64,000 nt of DNA, from assembly GCA_033558025.1 (NCBI GenBank), contig JAUCEF010000018.1, positions 2,046,001 through 2,110,000 of the forward strand. The letters are read 5' to 3'. Position numbers and translations under genes: made by a program. This DNA is from Phytophthora sp. 'mugwort'. Taxonomy: Eukaryota > Oomycota > Peronosporomycetes > Peronosporales > Peronosporaceae. Below the pieces are notes generated by a model. The model had not been told where the DNA came from. It did not search any database and worked only from the letters and a program-made list of their open reading frames with translations. Positions 34,467 through 45,636 of this stretch are shown piece by piece (the first letter of the stretch is position 1; every line of letters starts with the position of its first letter).

Positions 34467-34949
34467 TTACTTCGGGACATGCGCAGGCATGTTGCCAGTG
34501 CTGCGAACCTGCTTCCACCAAGCATTGTACTTCGCAAGAAACCCGTTGGCTGCTTGGTTTCCCATTAGCCTGGCCCGTAACTTCGTAGGCGTTGCTCCTT
34601 TGTTGTAGAGTCGCTTAAACAAGAGGTTCGTGGCATAGTCGTGGAACTTAGACACATGGGAAGACATGCCGGTCTTCGCACCGCCGAGAGCTGTCTTCAA
34701 GAAGTTGGGGATGCTTGCCAGGGAGAGACGCTCCTCTTCTTCCGTGTTCAGCTCAGCCGTCGTTGAAGTCGCTGCCCGCAAGCTTCTTTTGTCGTTGCTG
34801 TTTTGCTTGGCAGATAGAGCTCGGACATCAAACGCGTCGATCCTTGAGTTTTTTGTCGTAGCAGTGTTCGCTAGCTCGGACGAGGCGCCCTTGCCACTCG
34901 CTAAAAGCGTGACTAAAGTCAGTAAAAGAACCCACAATAGAAGACGCAT
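34467..34949 (-). CDS. RxLR-dEER secreted effector, 160 aa
   Basis: A single exon from ATG at 34949. Residues 1-19 form a Leu-rich signal peptide, followed by a polar Ser/Thr/Asn stretch, RSLR at residues 55-58, and a glutamate run ending EER at 72-74. The C-terminal effector half includes LFKRLYNKGATPTKLRARL (about residues 110-130) and a Trp/Tyr-containing end, compatible with a single WY-like helical fold. The length and spacing of the RxLR and dEER motifs are typical. Such proteins are secreted from haustoria and enter host plant cells; the host target is unknown. It is the only intact-looking gene in the transposon island, and a decayed inverted copy lies 1.7 kb away. The 5' region (34950-35000) shows no clear oomycete initiator. 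Confidence 0.92.
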   Translation of the reverse strand: MRLLLWVLLLTLVTLLASGKGASSELANTATTKNSRIDAFDVRALSAKQNSNDKRSLRAATSTTAELNTEEEERLSLASIPNFLKTALGGAKTGMSSHVSKFHDYATNLLFKRLYNKGATPTKLRARLMGNQAANGFLAKYNAWWKQVRSTGNMPAHVPK

Positions 34950-36642
34950 TTTGTCAAGCTCCTTGTCCGTCGGTACAAATTTCGAACTGAAAGCTGTGCG
35001 GTGAGAGATAGAACTGTAGCAGCAAATCTATTTATCGTTTCCCAGTTGTGAACCGCAAATCCTTGATTTGAACAGGCCTGCATAAAAGTTACCTGCAACA
35101 AGAAAATACATGCCAGTCTTCGCTGCCTACCGCGCTAGACCCCCACGGGCTGTGTGTGTTGGGAGGGGGGGGGGGGGGCTTGTCGTATCGCCCAACAATT
35201 CATACTAATTCGGTCGCGTTTACATGTATTAATGCTTCCTATTGCGGACAACTGACTGAATTGTCGAGTACATGGATAGGTGGCCGCCAACCGTGGTGGG
35301 ATCAGCAAATCCAATTTATCTTTGGGATTGCAGTCTGAATCATTTCTTTGTGGCAGAGGATGTTTGGCAGTAGGCCTAATAACGTTTTGCCAAACTGAAA
35401 ACTGTCGGGAAACGTTTTCGGCAGTTTCAGTTATGCTCCAAACTGCCCTAAACTTTCGCAAAACTATCATGGCCTCGCGCGTCTCGGTTCAACAAGGGAA
35501 GCTCACGTATCCGTTTCCAAGGGGTTTTCATTCCTCCTCCTAAATCAGATATTGCTTGCTATCTGAATAACCGAGTTTTCTCGCCGCACGGCGAAGAGCG
35601 CGGATCGTGAACGTGGAAGATCATGGGGTCGTCCGATGAGCGATTTAGTTTCGACGGCGAGGTCTCCCATGTTGCAGGAGTATGGTGCCAGCGGAAGCGT
35701 GGTGGACCAGTCGAATGAGCGCGCGATGGGCTGTGGACAGCAGCAGACTTGTTGCAGGTGTTCCTGTCGGAATCATGTCTCACAGCATCGGCACATCGCT
35801 CGAATATGAAATATATGGGATAAATATAAAAATAGTTTTGAGCAGTTTAGAGAAGTTTAGCTCGCGCAGATTGAAACTGACAACGTTTCAGTTTCAATTC
35901 AGTTTACGACAGTTTAGCGCAAAACGTTATCAGGTCTATTGGACAGTCGCTGCGCTGATGCGAAAATACGATACCATCACCGGCTATGTTCAACAAAACT
36001 TGGCTCGCTGAAAATGGGCCTCCGCAAATTCCTCGCGGATTGGCGCGTGCTCGCAACCGACTCTCCGTTGGCCTATTATGTCACTGCTACCCCCTCCTTC
36101 AAGGTGTCCTTCAAGGAGGGGGTAAACAAAAAGGAGTCCTTCTGATATACAGCATCAACCTTCTATCCTTCTGTGTGGTTAACGAGCTTCTGCTTCGGGG
36201 CGTAAAATGAAGCCCTTGCGCGCATTTCCAGTAAGTGCGGGGCTTGCTTTGGCGACCTGCCAACCTTCATGCGAAGCTCACACGACAATCACATGGCTGG
36301 AAAGTTGTGCAAAATGTAACGGTCTTCCGTATTCTACTTATTAATATAATAGTAAGTACTTCAGATTTGAATCGTAGGGTTGCAAGTCTAAGTAGATTTT
36401 CACTTAGATAAGGTAATTCCTCTACTCGGGCGTAATCCTGAAGATAAGTTGGATTTGCTGCCCGCATATCGGTCAGTTGACTTATCGTCCATACATGTTT
36501 ATGTACAATTCTACATGTGCTGTCAGGGGACTGTATCGTTCACAGAATGCAGCAAGCATTCAACGCAAAATTTCGAAAATTGTTCTTACATCCCAGACTT
36601 TTGTGAAAAATGCGTCTTCGTTTTTAGGTTCCACTTTGGTCA
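34950..36642. other. Intergenic between inverted effector copies
   Basis: No gene supported. It holds a run of 14 G at 35165-35178, a perfect-armed hairpin at 36088-36124, and short frames with no recognised homology. The first bases are the probable effector promoter. Confidence 0.5.
36088..36124. repeat. 37-base hairpin
   Basis: TACCCCCTCCTT (36088-36099) and AAGGAGGGGGTA (36113-36124) are exact complements. Inside them, AAGG and CCTT pair around a TGT loop. It could be two abutting terminal repeats of a deleted small transposon or a simple hairpin. Confidence 0.85.
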
Positions 36643-37020
36643 GAAGGGCCAGGGCCTCGTCCGAGCTAGCAAACACTGCTACGACAAAAAACTCAAGGAT
36701 CGACGCGTTTGATGTCCGAGCTCTATCTGCCAAGCAAAACAGCAACGACAAAAGAAGCTTGCGGGCAGCGACTTCAACGACGGCTGAGCTGTACACGGAA
36801 GAAGAGGAGCGTCTCTCCCTGGCAAGCATCCCCAACTTCTTGAAGACAGCTCTCGGCGGTGCGAAGACCGGCTTGTCTTCCCGTGCGTCTAAGTTCCACG
36901 ACCATGCCACGAACCTCTTGTTTAAGCGACTCTACAACAAAGGAGCAACGCCTACGAGTTTACGGGCCAGGCTAATGGGAAACCAAGCAGCCAACGGGTT
37001 TCCTGCGAAGTACAGCGGGT
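36643..37020 (+). pseudogene. RxLR effector copy without signal peptide (inverted duplicate)
   Basis: From about 36643 the plus strand is closely similar to the effector at 34467-34949: the same polar stretch, RSLR, a glutamate run ending EER and the C-terminal half, with a few substitutions (for example Y for N before the acidic run, and S for K in the TPTSLRARL segment). Similarity starts after the signal peptide; upstream sequence is unrelated (FHFGQKGQGLV in one frame, SSFLGSTLVRR in the frame that reads into it). It ends just before an 11-C run at 37035, after which the frame reads PPPP and unrelated residues. An open frame of 211 codons covers it, but with no secretion signal it is not a functional effector as it stands. 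Confidence 0.85.
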
Positions 37021-37184
37021 GGGCAAAATCAGCACCCCCCCCCCCTTCATTTTTGTACTTCACCACTTTAACATCGTCCAGATTTGAGTCCAAGTTGGGA
37101 CTTTTGATCTGATCTCCGACCTCTAGCAGCTTTCTCCTCGTGAGTCACGTGCCTTTATTCGATTCGTATATTATGTCATGAATT

Positions 37185-37534
37185 CTGTAATGGGTTACAT
37201 GCAGAGTGCCAGAGCGGGTGTACCCAAGTACACTAAGTGATGTAGCCAACATCACTGTGACGTCAACGATAATGACGTCATGGATAGGTATCACATATAT
37301 GGTACAAAGACCTCAGAGCCAACAGGGTAACATCTAGGGTACTTTATAGGTGACTAATAGTTAGTATGTAGACGCATTAAGAGGAGTCACCTATAAATAT
37401 ATTCAGTCTTAAATCTACCTAATTTTGATAACAGTCACCCAGACCTGGGACTTGTGAACTGCCGTTCACTGAGAGTTTGTATACTCTGCGGAAGCTCCGC
37501 TTCCTGTGCGTAAGGTGTTGTGTACCCCGTCACA
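37185..37534 (+). repeat. Probable Gypsy 5' LTR
   Basis: Begins TGTAATGGGTTACATG and ends GTCACA, with TG/CA borders, about 350 bases. TGGTAGCACTTGTAG follows at 37537 as a likely primer binding site, and gag starts 66 bases further on. I see no second copy downstream, so the boundaries are inferred only from TG/CA and position. Confidence 0.4.
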
Positions 37535-40500
37535 CTTGGTAGCACTTGTAGTCAATCCACGCCTACGCGGGTTACTACCTGAAACCTCTGGGTCCTAGCA
37601 ACATGGACCGGAATGAGTTTCCTCATCTGAACGACTCACAGTTTGAGCCCGTTCGTAAGATGACTGGCATCTTTGGTATGGATGTCATGCGCAGCTTGGC
37701 ATCGTCAACGCAAGCTGAGCAGGTCGAACGCGTGACCATGTTCGGCATGTATGAGCGGGGTCTCATCGAACATGTTCGGAGCAATCTTTTGGCCGCAGAG
37801 CCGAAACCGCTCTACCCCAAGCCGCTGAGGCTGAAGGTAAACCCGTATAAAGGGAAGGAAGGTGAAAACATTCACTTCTGGGTGCGAGAAGTAGAGCTTG
37901 CAATGGATGCGGCTCTTATCTCTTCAAGTGGCTTTCTCCCTCTCCAACCTTAGCGGGCGTGCTAAGGGTTGGGCGATATACGCGGGAAGCGACAACGCCT
38001 GGATGCTTCGCATCCTGGGCTCAGCTGTGTGAACAGCTTAGAGCCGTTTCCTCTTGGCGAACAATGAGTACCGCCAGTACTCACGCTTCCTGTCATGTAA
38101 ACAGGGAAAACGTGAGCTACACGAGTACATCCAGGAGATGCGGGAGCTCACCGCATCCCTCATGGGAAACCCACTCTATGAACACATCAAGGTGATGGTG
38201 TACATGGACGGCCTAGAGTAGGCCCAGCTCGCACCCAGCTATTTTGGGCGCAGGCAAACACTGTGGAAGAGGCGATCCAAGTCGCCCTTCATGAGGAGTA
38301 TAGTCGCTGCCAAGCGCGCACGCCGGTGGCGATGGGGCCAGGGGTAGCGACACCAAGTCGCGGGGCCCCGAGCGGGCCAGTTCCCATGGAACTTGGGCTC
38401 GCCGAGCAGCATGATGTTCGCTGCTATAGCTGAGGTAAACTAGGGCACATGGCACGTGCCTGTCCTGCGGGAGGACAACGAAAGCGTTTCCCTCCCAAGC
38501 CCATCGCGCTCAAGGGTCGCCGACAAAGGCCGCGACCCCACGGGCAGGGGGATGCAGGACACCAGTAGGGGCGGGGCACCCTACTGGAGAAGATCTAGTC
38601 TTCATGAGCGGTGCGCGGGTGGCGCGCACCATGGAGACTTAGCCCCTGAGAGTCTGTGCACTATCGAATCGAAGAAGGGCAGCGTTGTGCTGCTAGTAGT
38701 ACACGTAAGTGTACGGGGATACACCCATTCCTTCCGAGTCTTAATAGACTCCGGGGCGTCGAAGAACTTCGCACGCCACCAGACTGTTGCGGAGAACAGC
38801 AACAAGTTGGTCGATGCTTTACGAGAAAGCAAAGGCAACGGGACAGTGTCGGTACAACTAGCCGACGAAACGGTGATTCCCGTTCCCAAGACCCATGTGG
38901 ATCTAGCTGTGAAGCTCGAGGACTTCGACAGCATGGAGCAGTTTACTGTCCTAGCGTGGACAAGTATAACTTGATCCTGGGCATGCCCTGGCTCGAGAAG
39001 TATGAGCCATGGATCGATTGGCGAAACAAAGCCATTGGGGCCAGCCGGCCCGCAGTTACTGGCAGAGCATTGGTGAATCATGTTCCCACCTCTGCCAGGA
39101 ACTGGGGCGTCCGAAAGGGGCGCCGGGATGCAGGAGCATCCAGTGAAGTTTTTGGGAGCCGCCGACGGTGAGCGACTTCCTAGAAGCGGTGGCAGCAGAA
39201 GCTGCACCTGGTCGAGTGCGGCAGTCCTTACAGGACAGCCCTCGACCCCCCCCCCCCCCCCCCGGAATCTAGATCGGCGGCTGAGGCTTCAAGAGTGGCG
39301 GTGCCAGGAGACACAGACCAGGTCGGTAGCCAAGGTCCACACCGAGTCACCCATACTGAAACTGGCGAGAGGTAGAAGCGCGAGGCGCTTCCTGAGTGGC
39401 TAACCTTGTTCCACACCAGGTCACCCAGACTATAACTGAAGTGGCGGAATGCACTTATTGTGTGGGTAACCATGTTCCACACGAAACCCTAGAGGCTTTG
39501 GACGTCGTCACTGAGACGTCCACAGACGTGGGTAACGCAGTACCACGTCACGGTCGCCCTCGACGACATAATCGGCACCGCAAGTCGAGTCTGAAGTCAC
39601 TTCAGACTGCGCATTCAAAGCGACTCGGAACCCCGGGCCCGAGTTCTTCGGACGAAGGGAGTTATCACCTCCTCGACGGCGAGACCTCCGATTGGGTCAA
39701 GGCAGGCGGCATCCAGCTAGAGCTGCTGTCAGAGGTGCAGAGCTCCTAAACCTCGAAGAGTTAACTGCGACAGACTTCCTGGCCGACCTGAAGGCTGGGG
39801 AGATCGCGGAGGTGGTACTCTTGAAGCAAGGGTCCATTCCGGAGGAATTAAATTCTTCCTCGGTTATGGAGGAGGGCGTCCTGGAGGCATTCTCCTCCCA
39901 GCGTGCCTCGCGCTTGGGTTCTGAGATTCTCAAGAACCCTAAGGATCCAGTGTATCCTTTGATGAAGGAGTTCGAGGACGTGATGTCCAAGGATCACCGT
40001 CTCAACTCCCACCGGATCGTGGGATCAGGCACGAGATCAATCGTGCCCAAAGTACTGTGTCACTAGACAATGGCCACTGCCTCGAGAGCAGTGCGAGGTC
40101 ATTGATGCCTTCGCCGCAAAGGCCAAGCCAGGCATGGTGCGGGAATCGAAATCACCGCACTCGACGCCAACCTTCTGCGTTCGAAAGCCGAACTGGAAGT
40201 GGCGTCTGGTTCGTATTTTTAATGAGCTGAACAGCGCAACGGTGCCGGCCCAGACACCCATCCCGAGAAAGGATGTGTTGTTAAACAGCATGGCGGGGTG
40301 CGAGCTATACAGCGCCCTGGATCTGGTGGACGCATACTACCAGATCTTGCTGCGCGAGGACGACATCCCGCTAACCGCAGTGAGCACCCCGAGCGGTATG
40401 CTCTGGGAATGGCTGGTAATGCCACAGGGCCTGTCCAATGCCCCGGCGACGTTCAATCGCCTGGTCACGCAGTTGTTTAGACCACTGCGTGCGTACGCAC

Positions 40501-42862
40501 AGTCGTATTTCGACGAAACCTTCGTCCATAGCCGTGCCGAGGGAGGCAACACGGCTATGGAGGTGCATTTTGAGCACCTCCGTCGAATGTTGGAGGTCAT
40601 GAGAGCGAAGCTCTATGCCAACATCGACAAGTGCGTCTTCGCGGCGCAAGAGATCAAAGTTCTCGGTTGCTTCGTTAGCAACGTCAGCGTTCGAGCCGAC
40701 CCGGAGAAGGTCAAGGCTATTTCGGCTTGGCCAACGCCAAGGTCCCAGAAGGACCTGAGGAAGTGGCTGGGCTGGGCCAACTACTTCCATAAGTACAGCG
40801 AAGGGTACGCGGGTCTGCTAGACCCTTGTCGGATCTTCTAAAGAAAGATACCGACTGGCACTGGGGGCGTGAGCACCAGAAAGCCTTTGACAATGTCAAG
40901 GCAAGCCTTCAGAAGGCGCCTGTCCTGGCACTGCCGGACGAGACGAAGCCGTTCAGCGTCGTCTGTGATGCATCCGATTATGCAATCGGGTGTGCATTGC
41001 TGCAGTACGATGCAGCAATGCGTGAACGAGTGATCTCGTTTCAGTCCAGGCAGCTCAAGTCTGCCAGACGGAACTACCCCGTTCATGACAAGGAGTTTCT
41101 TGCCATGAAGTACGCCCTTGTCAAGTTCCGGGTGCACCTCCTGGACTCACAGCCCTTTGTGATCTACACAGATCATGCATCCTTATGGACGGCGACAAAT
41201 TCGCCCCACCTGTACCAAAGGATGGCGAGGTGGCTGTCCTTCTTCGCGGAATATAACTTCCGCGTCGAGTACAAGCCTGGCAAGCTCAACGTGCTTGCCG
41301 ATGCGTTGTCACGCAGGCCGGACTACGAGCTGGCGCGCATAAGCCGCTCCACGACCGATCTATACGATCAGATACGCATGACGTATCCGGGCGACGAAGC
41401 CCTGGCACCTCTGGTGCGTTTCCTGGCAGCTGGCAAGGAAGCCAAGGCCGAGTGGCTCACGCCACGTCAGAGAGCCCGGCTCCATCGATACGAGTGGGCC
41501 GATGGCCTGCTCTACTATCGAGCGGTGCCCCATGAAACCCCCACGGGTAGTCGTACTAAACGACGAGGATCTCAAGGGGGGTTGACATCCTACAGGAGGC
41601 GCACGATGCGCCGTCCAGCGGTCACTTGGGCCGTGAGAAGACCTTTCAATCGCTCTCTCAGTACTTTTGGTGGGCCACATGCACAAGTGGGTCGCACAGT
41701 ACGTGAAGACATGTGAAACATGTCAGTGGGTGAAACCCGCGGGGCACGCCTCGGCTCCTTTGCAGAGCCTGCCCGTTCCAGTGGACTGCTGGAAGTCGAT
41801 TAGTCTGGATTTCATCTTCGGACTTCCAGCTGACGGCCACGGAAACTCGGCATCCTGATGTTCTTGTGCCGTCTGAGCAAGATGGTGCGTCTTGCTCCGG
41901 TAAAGACACAGTGACCGGGGAACAGGCTGCGAAGCTGTTCCTGGATAGCTTTTTCCGCCATCATGGTCTGCCGGAGACAATTGTCTCGGATCGTGACCCG
42001 CGATTTACCGCCGCGTTCTGGCGAACGCTGCTCCAAAATTACTTGGAACGAGGCTGCACATGTCCACTGCCGATCATCCTCAGACGGATGGGCAGACGGA
42101 GCGTGTCAACCGAGTGCTTGAGGACCCTCTGCGCAGTGTCTGTGCGGAGGCTCCTCGCATTTGGTCAGAACGCTTGCCAGTAGTTAAGTTTGCACTCAAC
42201 AATGCGGTTCACGCGTCGACCGGGTATACCCCGTCTATCTGAATGGCTTACGCCATCCACGGGTGCCGCTCACTTTGCGAGGCAGCACCCTGTCTTCAGT
42301 TCTAAGTGGGGGAGAGGCTCGGAAAGCGCTTTCCTCCCGGATCTCGGACATGAGACCGGTTTCCTTACGGAAGCAAGTGGAGTCTATAAACTATAGACAC
42401 CAGGCCGAACGTAATCAGCCGTGTTCGTGATGCCATGGCAGCGGCACAGGACAAACAAAAGGAGTACTCAGACAAACAAGGAAGATGAAACTTAAACGTG
42501 TTAAAGTGGGTGAATTAGTCCTACTAGACACTAGGAACTTGCCACTCGCCACGGTAAGTTCCGTTGGGAGCAACAAGCTAAAGCACTGCTTCATTGGGCC
42601 CTTCGCGGTCCTGGTCAGGAATGGTGCGGCATATACCATTGACCAGCCTAAGTCGATGACGACCCCCCCCGACGTTCTAATCTATCTTAGCAATGTCTTC
42701 GCAGAAATTGTTGAGTGCATTGTGTTGCGGCCATAGGTGAGTGGAACTACTCCTTAAGTATGCAAAGCCTCACGAACGGCGCGCATGAGGTTGCAGGAAT
42801 CCGAAATGAACGCAACGATGGCCCTGTCGTGTTCTTTCGAAGGAGTTAGATGGGGGGGGGGT
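37185..42862 (+). mobile_element. Degenerate Ty3/Gypsy retrotransposon
   Basis: Domains are in the Gypsy order gag, protease, RT, RNase H, integrase. Gag starts at 37603 (FHLNDSQFEP-type N-terminus, KVNPYKGKEGENIHFWV); its zinc knuckle near 38432 reads CYS-stop-GKLGHMARACP. Protease has IDSGASKNFAR at about 38745. RT is 40134-40838, with LDLVDAYYQILLREDD and MPQGLSNAPATFNRLV; the catalytic box reads YFDET in place of Y/F-x-DD. RNase H is 40850-41300 (VVCDASDYAIGCALLQY). Integrase has SISLDFIFGLP, ETIVSDRDPRFTAAFW and DHPQTDGQTERVN at about 41800-42110, in different frames. A run of 10 G at 42852 may mark the polypurine tract, but the expected 3' LTR is not seen. The copy is dead by several lesions. 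Confidence 0.85.
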
Positions 42863-45411
42863 CCCTGAAGCTATTCAGGCGCGAAATGACGGACACAATC
42901 TTGCGCGTAACCTCAACGGCGTCTCTCTTTCTTCAGGTCACTTTTCAAGTCGTTTGTAAAATCAGGTCTGGGATCGTGAACGATGGCATTCAGCATATTG
43001 CTTGACAGTACGTTGGTAGCTCCGTCCACACCGATTGCAATAGCTTTCGCCGCCCATATTGCGATCTTGAGTTTCATCATGACTCTCTGGTAAGTGTCTA
43101 CCGCATTTCGACGTCAGTGCACGCGTTGGCCTTTTACTGCGTTTCTTTCTACCAACCATTTCGGGCGACAATAATGCCGATTCAGCAGCACTTGACCTGG
43201 GAACAAAAGATTCGTTTCAACAGTGACGTGATGGCATTGCTCTGTTGTGTCGTCTTGATAACGATAACGCTTCAAGGCTCCACCGTGCTACCAAGGAGTT
43301 CTATCACTTCAGCGCAACCGATGGGGAGTCTGCAAAGAACTGGGGTGGTCCGGCAAGGATTAGACTGCTCATGATTTAGAGCCAAGGGCAAGTACACTTT
43401 CCATTGCTATCGCAGCTGGTGATAAAGGTACATTCTGTGTCCGTCGTCTAGTGCAGGCGTTGAGCACAATCACAAGGTCGCCAAAAGGATTCACACCACG
43501 CAACCGCACACCAAGAGGTAAGGTCGAACAGCAAGTCGCCATTGCTCCCAACGGCGCCGTTGTCGAAATGATACTAAAAGATGAACGCTCTCCATACGAT
43601 GTGTTAATCAGAAACAATCCGCTGCTGAGTGCAAGCAGAAGTGAAGGGCCTGAACATTCTCATTTCATTTACTTCTTCCCCAATTGAACAAAACGGAGAA
43701 GCAGGCGCTGTGGTAGTCGCTGATATCACAATGGATCAATGAGAGAGAGACAACGAGTATTTCGACGGCGTACTCGCAGAAAGACAGACGATGGCATTGG
43801 TGGAGTGGTCTAGCCGTGTACAACCACACGGCACATCTGGGTTCGAGTCCCGCAGTGATGACACAGAAGGTCCCCGCAAAGGGGGGGGGGGGCAAGTAAG
43901 TCCTTTACATCACAGCCTAAACAAACTCAGGTTTTGTTTTCAGCTCCGCCGGCAGACTCGAAAAAGACCCCGACTGCAAAAATGTTCTGTAACGGCCATG
44001 CTGGTGGGCGCACTCACCAACGATGCGCTGTAGCAGGGCTGTTCCTTCACATCGACCACCGGCTGCGGAGATGACCAAGGCGCCCATCGTAACGACCCAG
44101 ACCCACAACCACGGTGCCTGCGTCGACGGCTGCGGTCATGATGCCCGGCCCTCTTCCACCCCGAAGACAAAGCTCCCAGAGACGGAAGCTCCTACCGCGA
44201 CGCCAACGGCTGAAGAGGGCTCCCACGACTGGGATTGACACCGGAGCTTCCCCACCGAGGAGTCTCCACCGCTATGAAGTCAAGCCATTCTGTGACCCCT
44301 GCCACAGCGACGACGTCCGAGGTTTCATTGCGACCCCTTCGGGTACAACGTCGACCGACGTGGAGAGCTCGACTTCGGAGAACGATTCCGTATCGATCAC
44401 CAAGGACTCGCCGACATGATCGAGCAGTGACAACGCTGAACAGACCGCTCAGAAGGACATAGTCAGGCGAGAACTCCTACAGTAACGACAATTTGGATAC
44501 TGTTGAAGCATCACAACGCAATGTGTAGCCCGAATACCACAGCTGAAGGGAAGAAAATTCATGTACATATTTTGGGTTAGTGTGTTCAGGACTGCATCAT
44601 GTCGTTCGTACTACCCGCTAATCCTAAGTGAGACGGGAACAGTATGTGCTCGGGCATCGCAGCGATCGGCCAACACCAAGACTGCTGACAGCATCTCCTG
44701 GGGAGAAGCTCTCCACGGAAGCACGAACTAAAATTGTGATTAAAATGTGGTCCACACTGGTCGCCCGTTGCTATTGGTTAAATAAATATATATATATACA
44801 TATCGTGACGGTTCCGACATCCCTACACATTCCGACACATGGGATGATAAGAAAAGACAGGACAATAAACCGGTATTACGCGACATTATACTGGTATATT
44901 TAGGTTTAGGGATGTTTTGCCTCCCGCTTTTGCATTTCCTGTCCGCTTACAAAAGGCGCTTAAAGCCGCAAGGAAATGGCCTCTAGACGCCTCTAGTGTA
45001 AGAAATTGCCTTTTTAACATACACGCCGTTTTGAGCCCGGAGCAATGTGCACCGGGCCCGGCAAATTCATTAATGAAGGCGAAACGCCAGTAGGGGGCTA
45101 TAATTTAAAGTATTGCCGGCGAGTATCCGGTTTGACTCCCTATTGGTAGAAATACGTTGACCAAATAATACACGGATAGAGAGTGTGTGGCCGTCGATAG
45201 CCTTCGCGATTGGCCTTTATATCATCCAATAGCGGCCTGCCGTGTGTCGGTGAATAGGCATGCTACGCTTTTTGGCTGTGGGAGACTGGGCTCGCCGACG
45301 GAGCCGCAACGACCTCAGTCTTCGATTTTTGCGAGCTACTGCGCAGACGTCCGAACAGAGACATGTCACACTCGCACACCCCACGACGCCTCCGACCTCC
45401 CCCCTCCCCGC
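42863..45411. other. Repeat-rich intergenic, traces only
   Basis: Open frames at 43117-43374 (LTWEQKIRFNSDVMALL, recalling the start of small transposases), 43451-43687, and Thr/Pro/Ser-rich frames at 44023-44419 have no firm family. A run of 12 G lies at 43881-43892 and a TA microsatellite near 44786-44796. A tRNA-like sequence lies at 43795-43858. Confidence 0.4.
43795..43858 (+). ncRNA. tRNA-like / SINE-head candidate (weak)
   Basis: TGGTCTAGCCG fits an A box and GGTTCGAGTCCC fits a B box, with a CCGTG/CACGG stem between them whose loop contains AAC. The acceptor and D stems do not pair well. A tRNA-derived SINE promoter is the likely reading; chance is possible. Confidence 0.25.
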
Positions 45412-45482
45412 AGCACCGTAGCTCAGCAGGCAAGAGCGCAGGGCTTCGGCCCTGATATGTCTGTTCGAATCAGGCCGGTGCT
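45412..45482 (+). tRNA. tRNA-like gene or tRNA pseudogene/SINE head
   Basis: A perfect 7-bp acceptor stem (AGCACCG with CGGTGCT), a 4-bp D stem (GCTC/GAGC) with GG in the loop, and a 5-bp T stem around the canonical TTCGAAT loop. The A box (TAGCTCAGCAGG) and B box (GTTCGAATC) fit RNA polymerase III. The anticodon arm is odd: CAGGG and CCCTG pair perfectly around a 6-base loop, CTTCGG; a normal 7-base loop would give anticodon TCG (Arg) but only a weak stem. This suggests a pseudogene with one base lost or a tRNA-derived SINE. Confidence 0.55.
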
Positions 45483-45636
45483 ATTGTTCCCGATAGGATT
45501 GGAGGCAAGACTGTGTGCTTGTATGTGTTTGCGTGATATGTGTTCTGTGCTGTGATGTGTGTGTCCAGGTGGTGTTTGCAGTTGTATGCGGCGCGCTATG
45601 AGGTCTGTGAGCACGTGATCGTTGTTGTATATATAA

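Noticed and set aside
38602..39207. 201-codon minus-strand frame
   Set aside because: Antisense to the Gypsy gag-protease region; the sense strand carries the recognisable IDSGAS protease motif.
42863..43100. Gypsy 3' LTR
   Set aside because: No sequence matching the TGTAATGGGTTACATG start was found by eye after the G-run.
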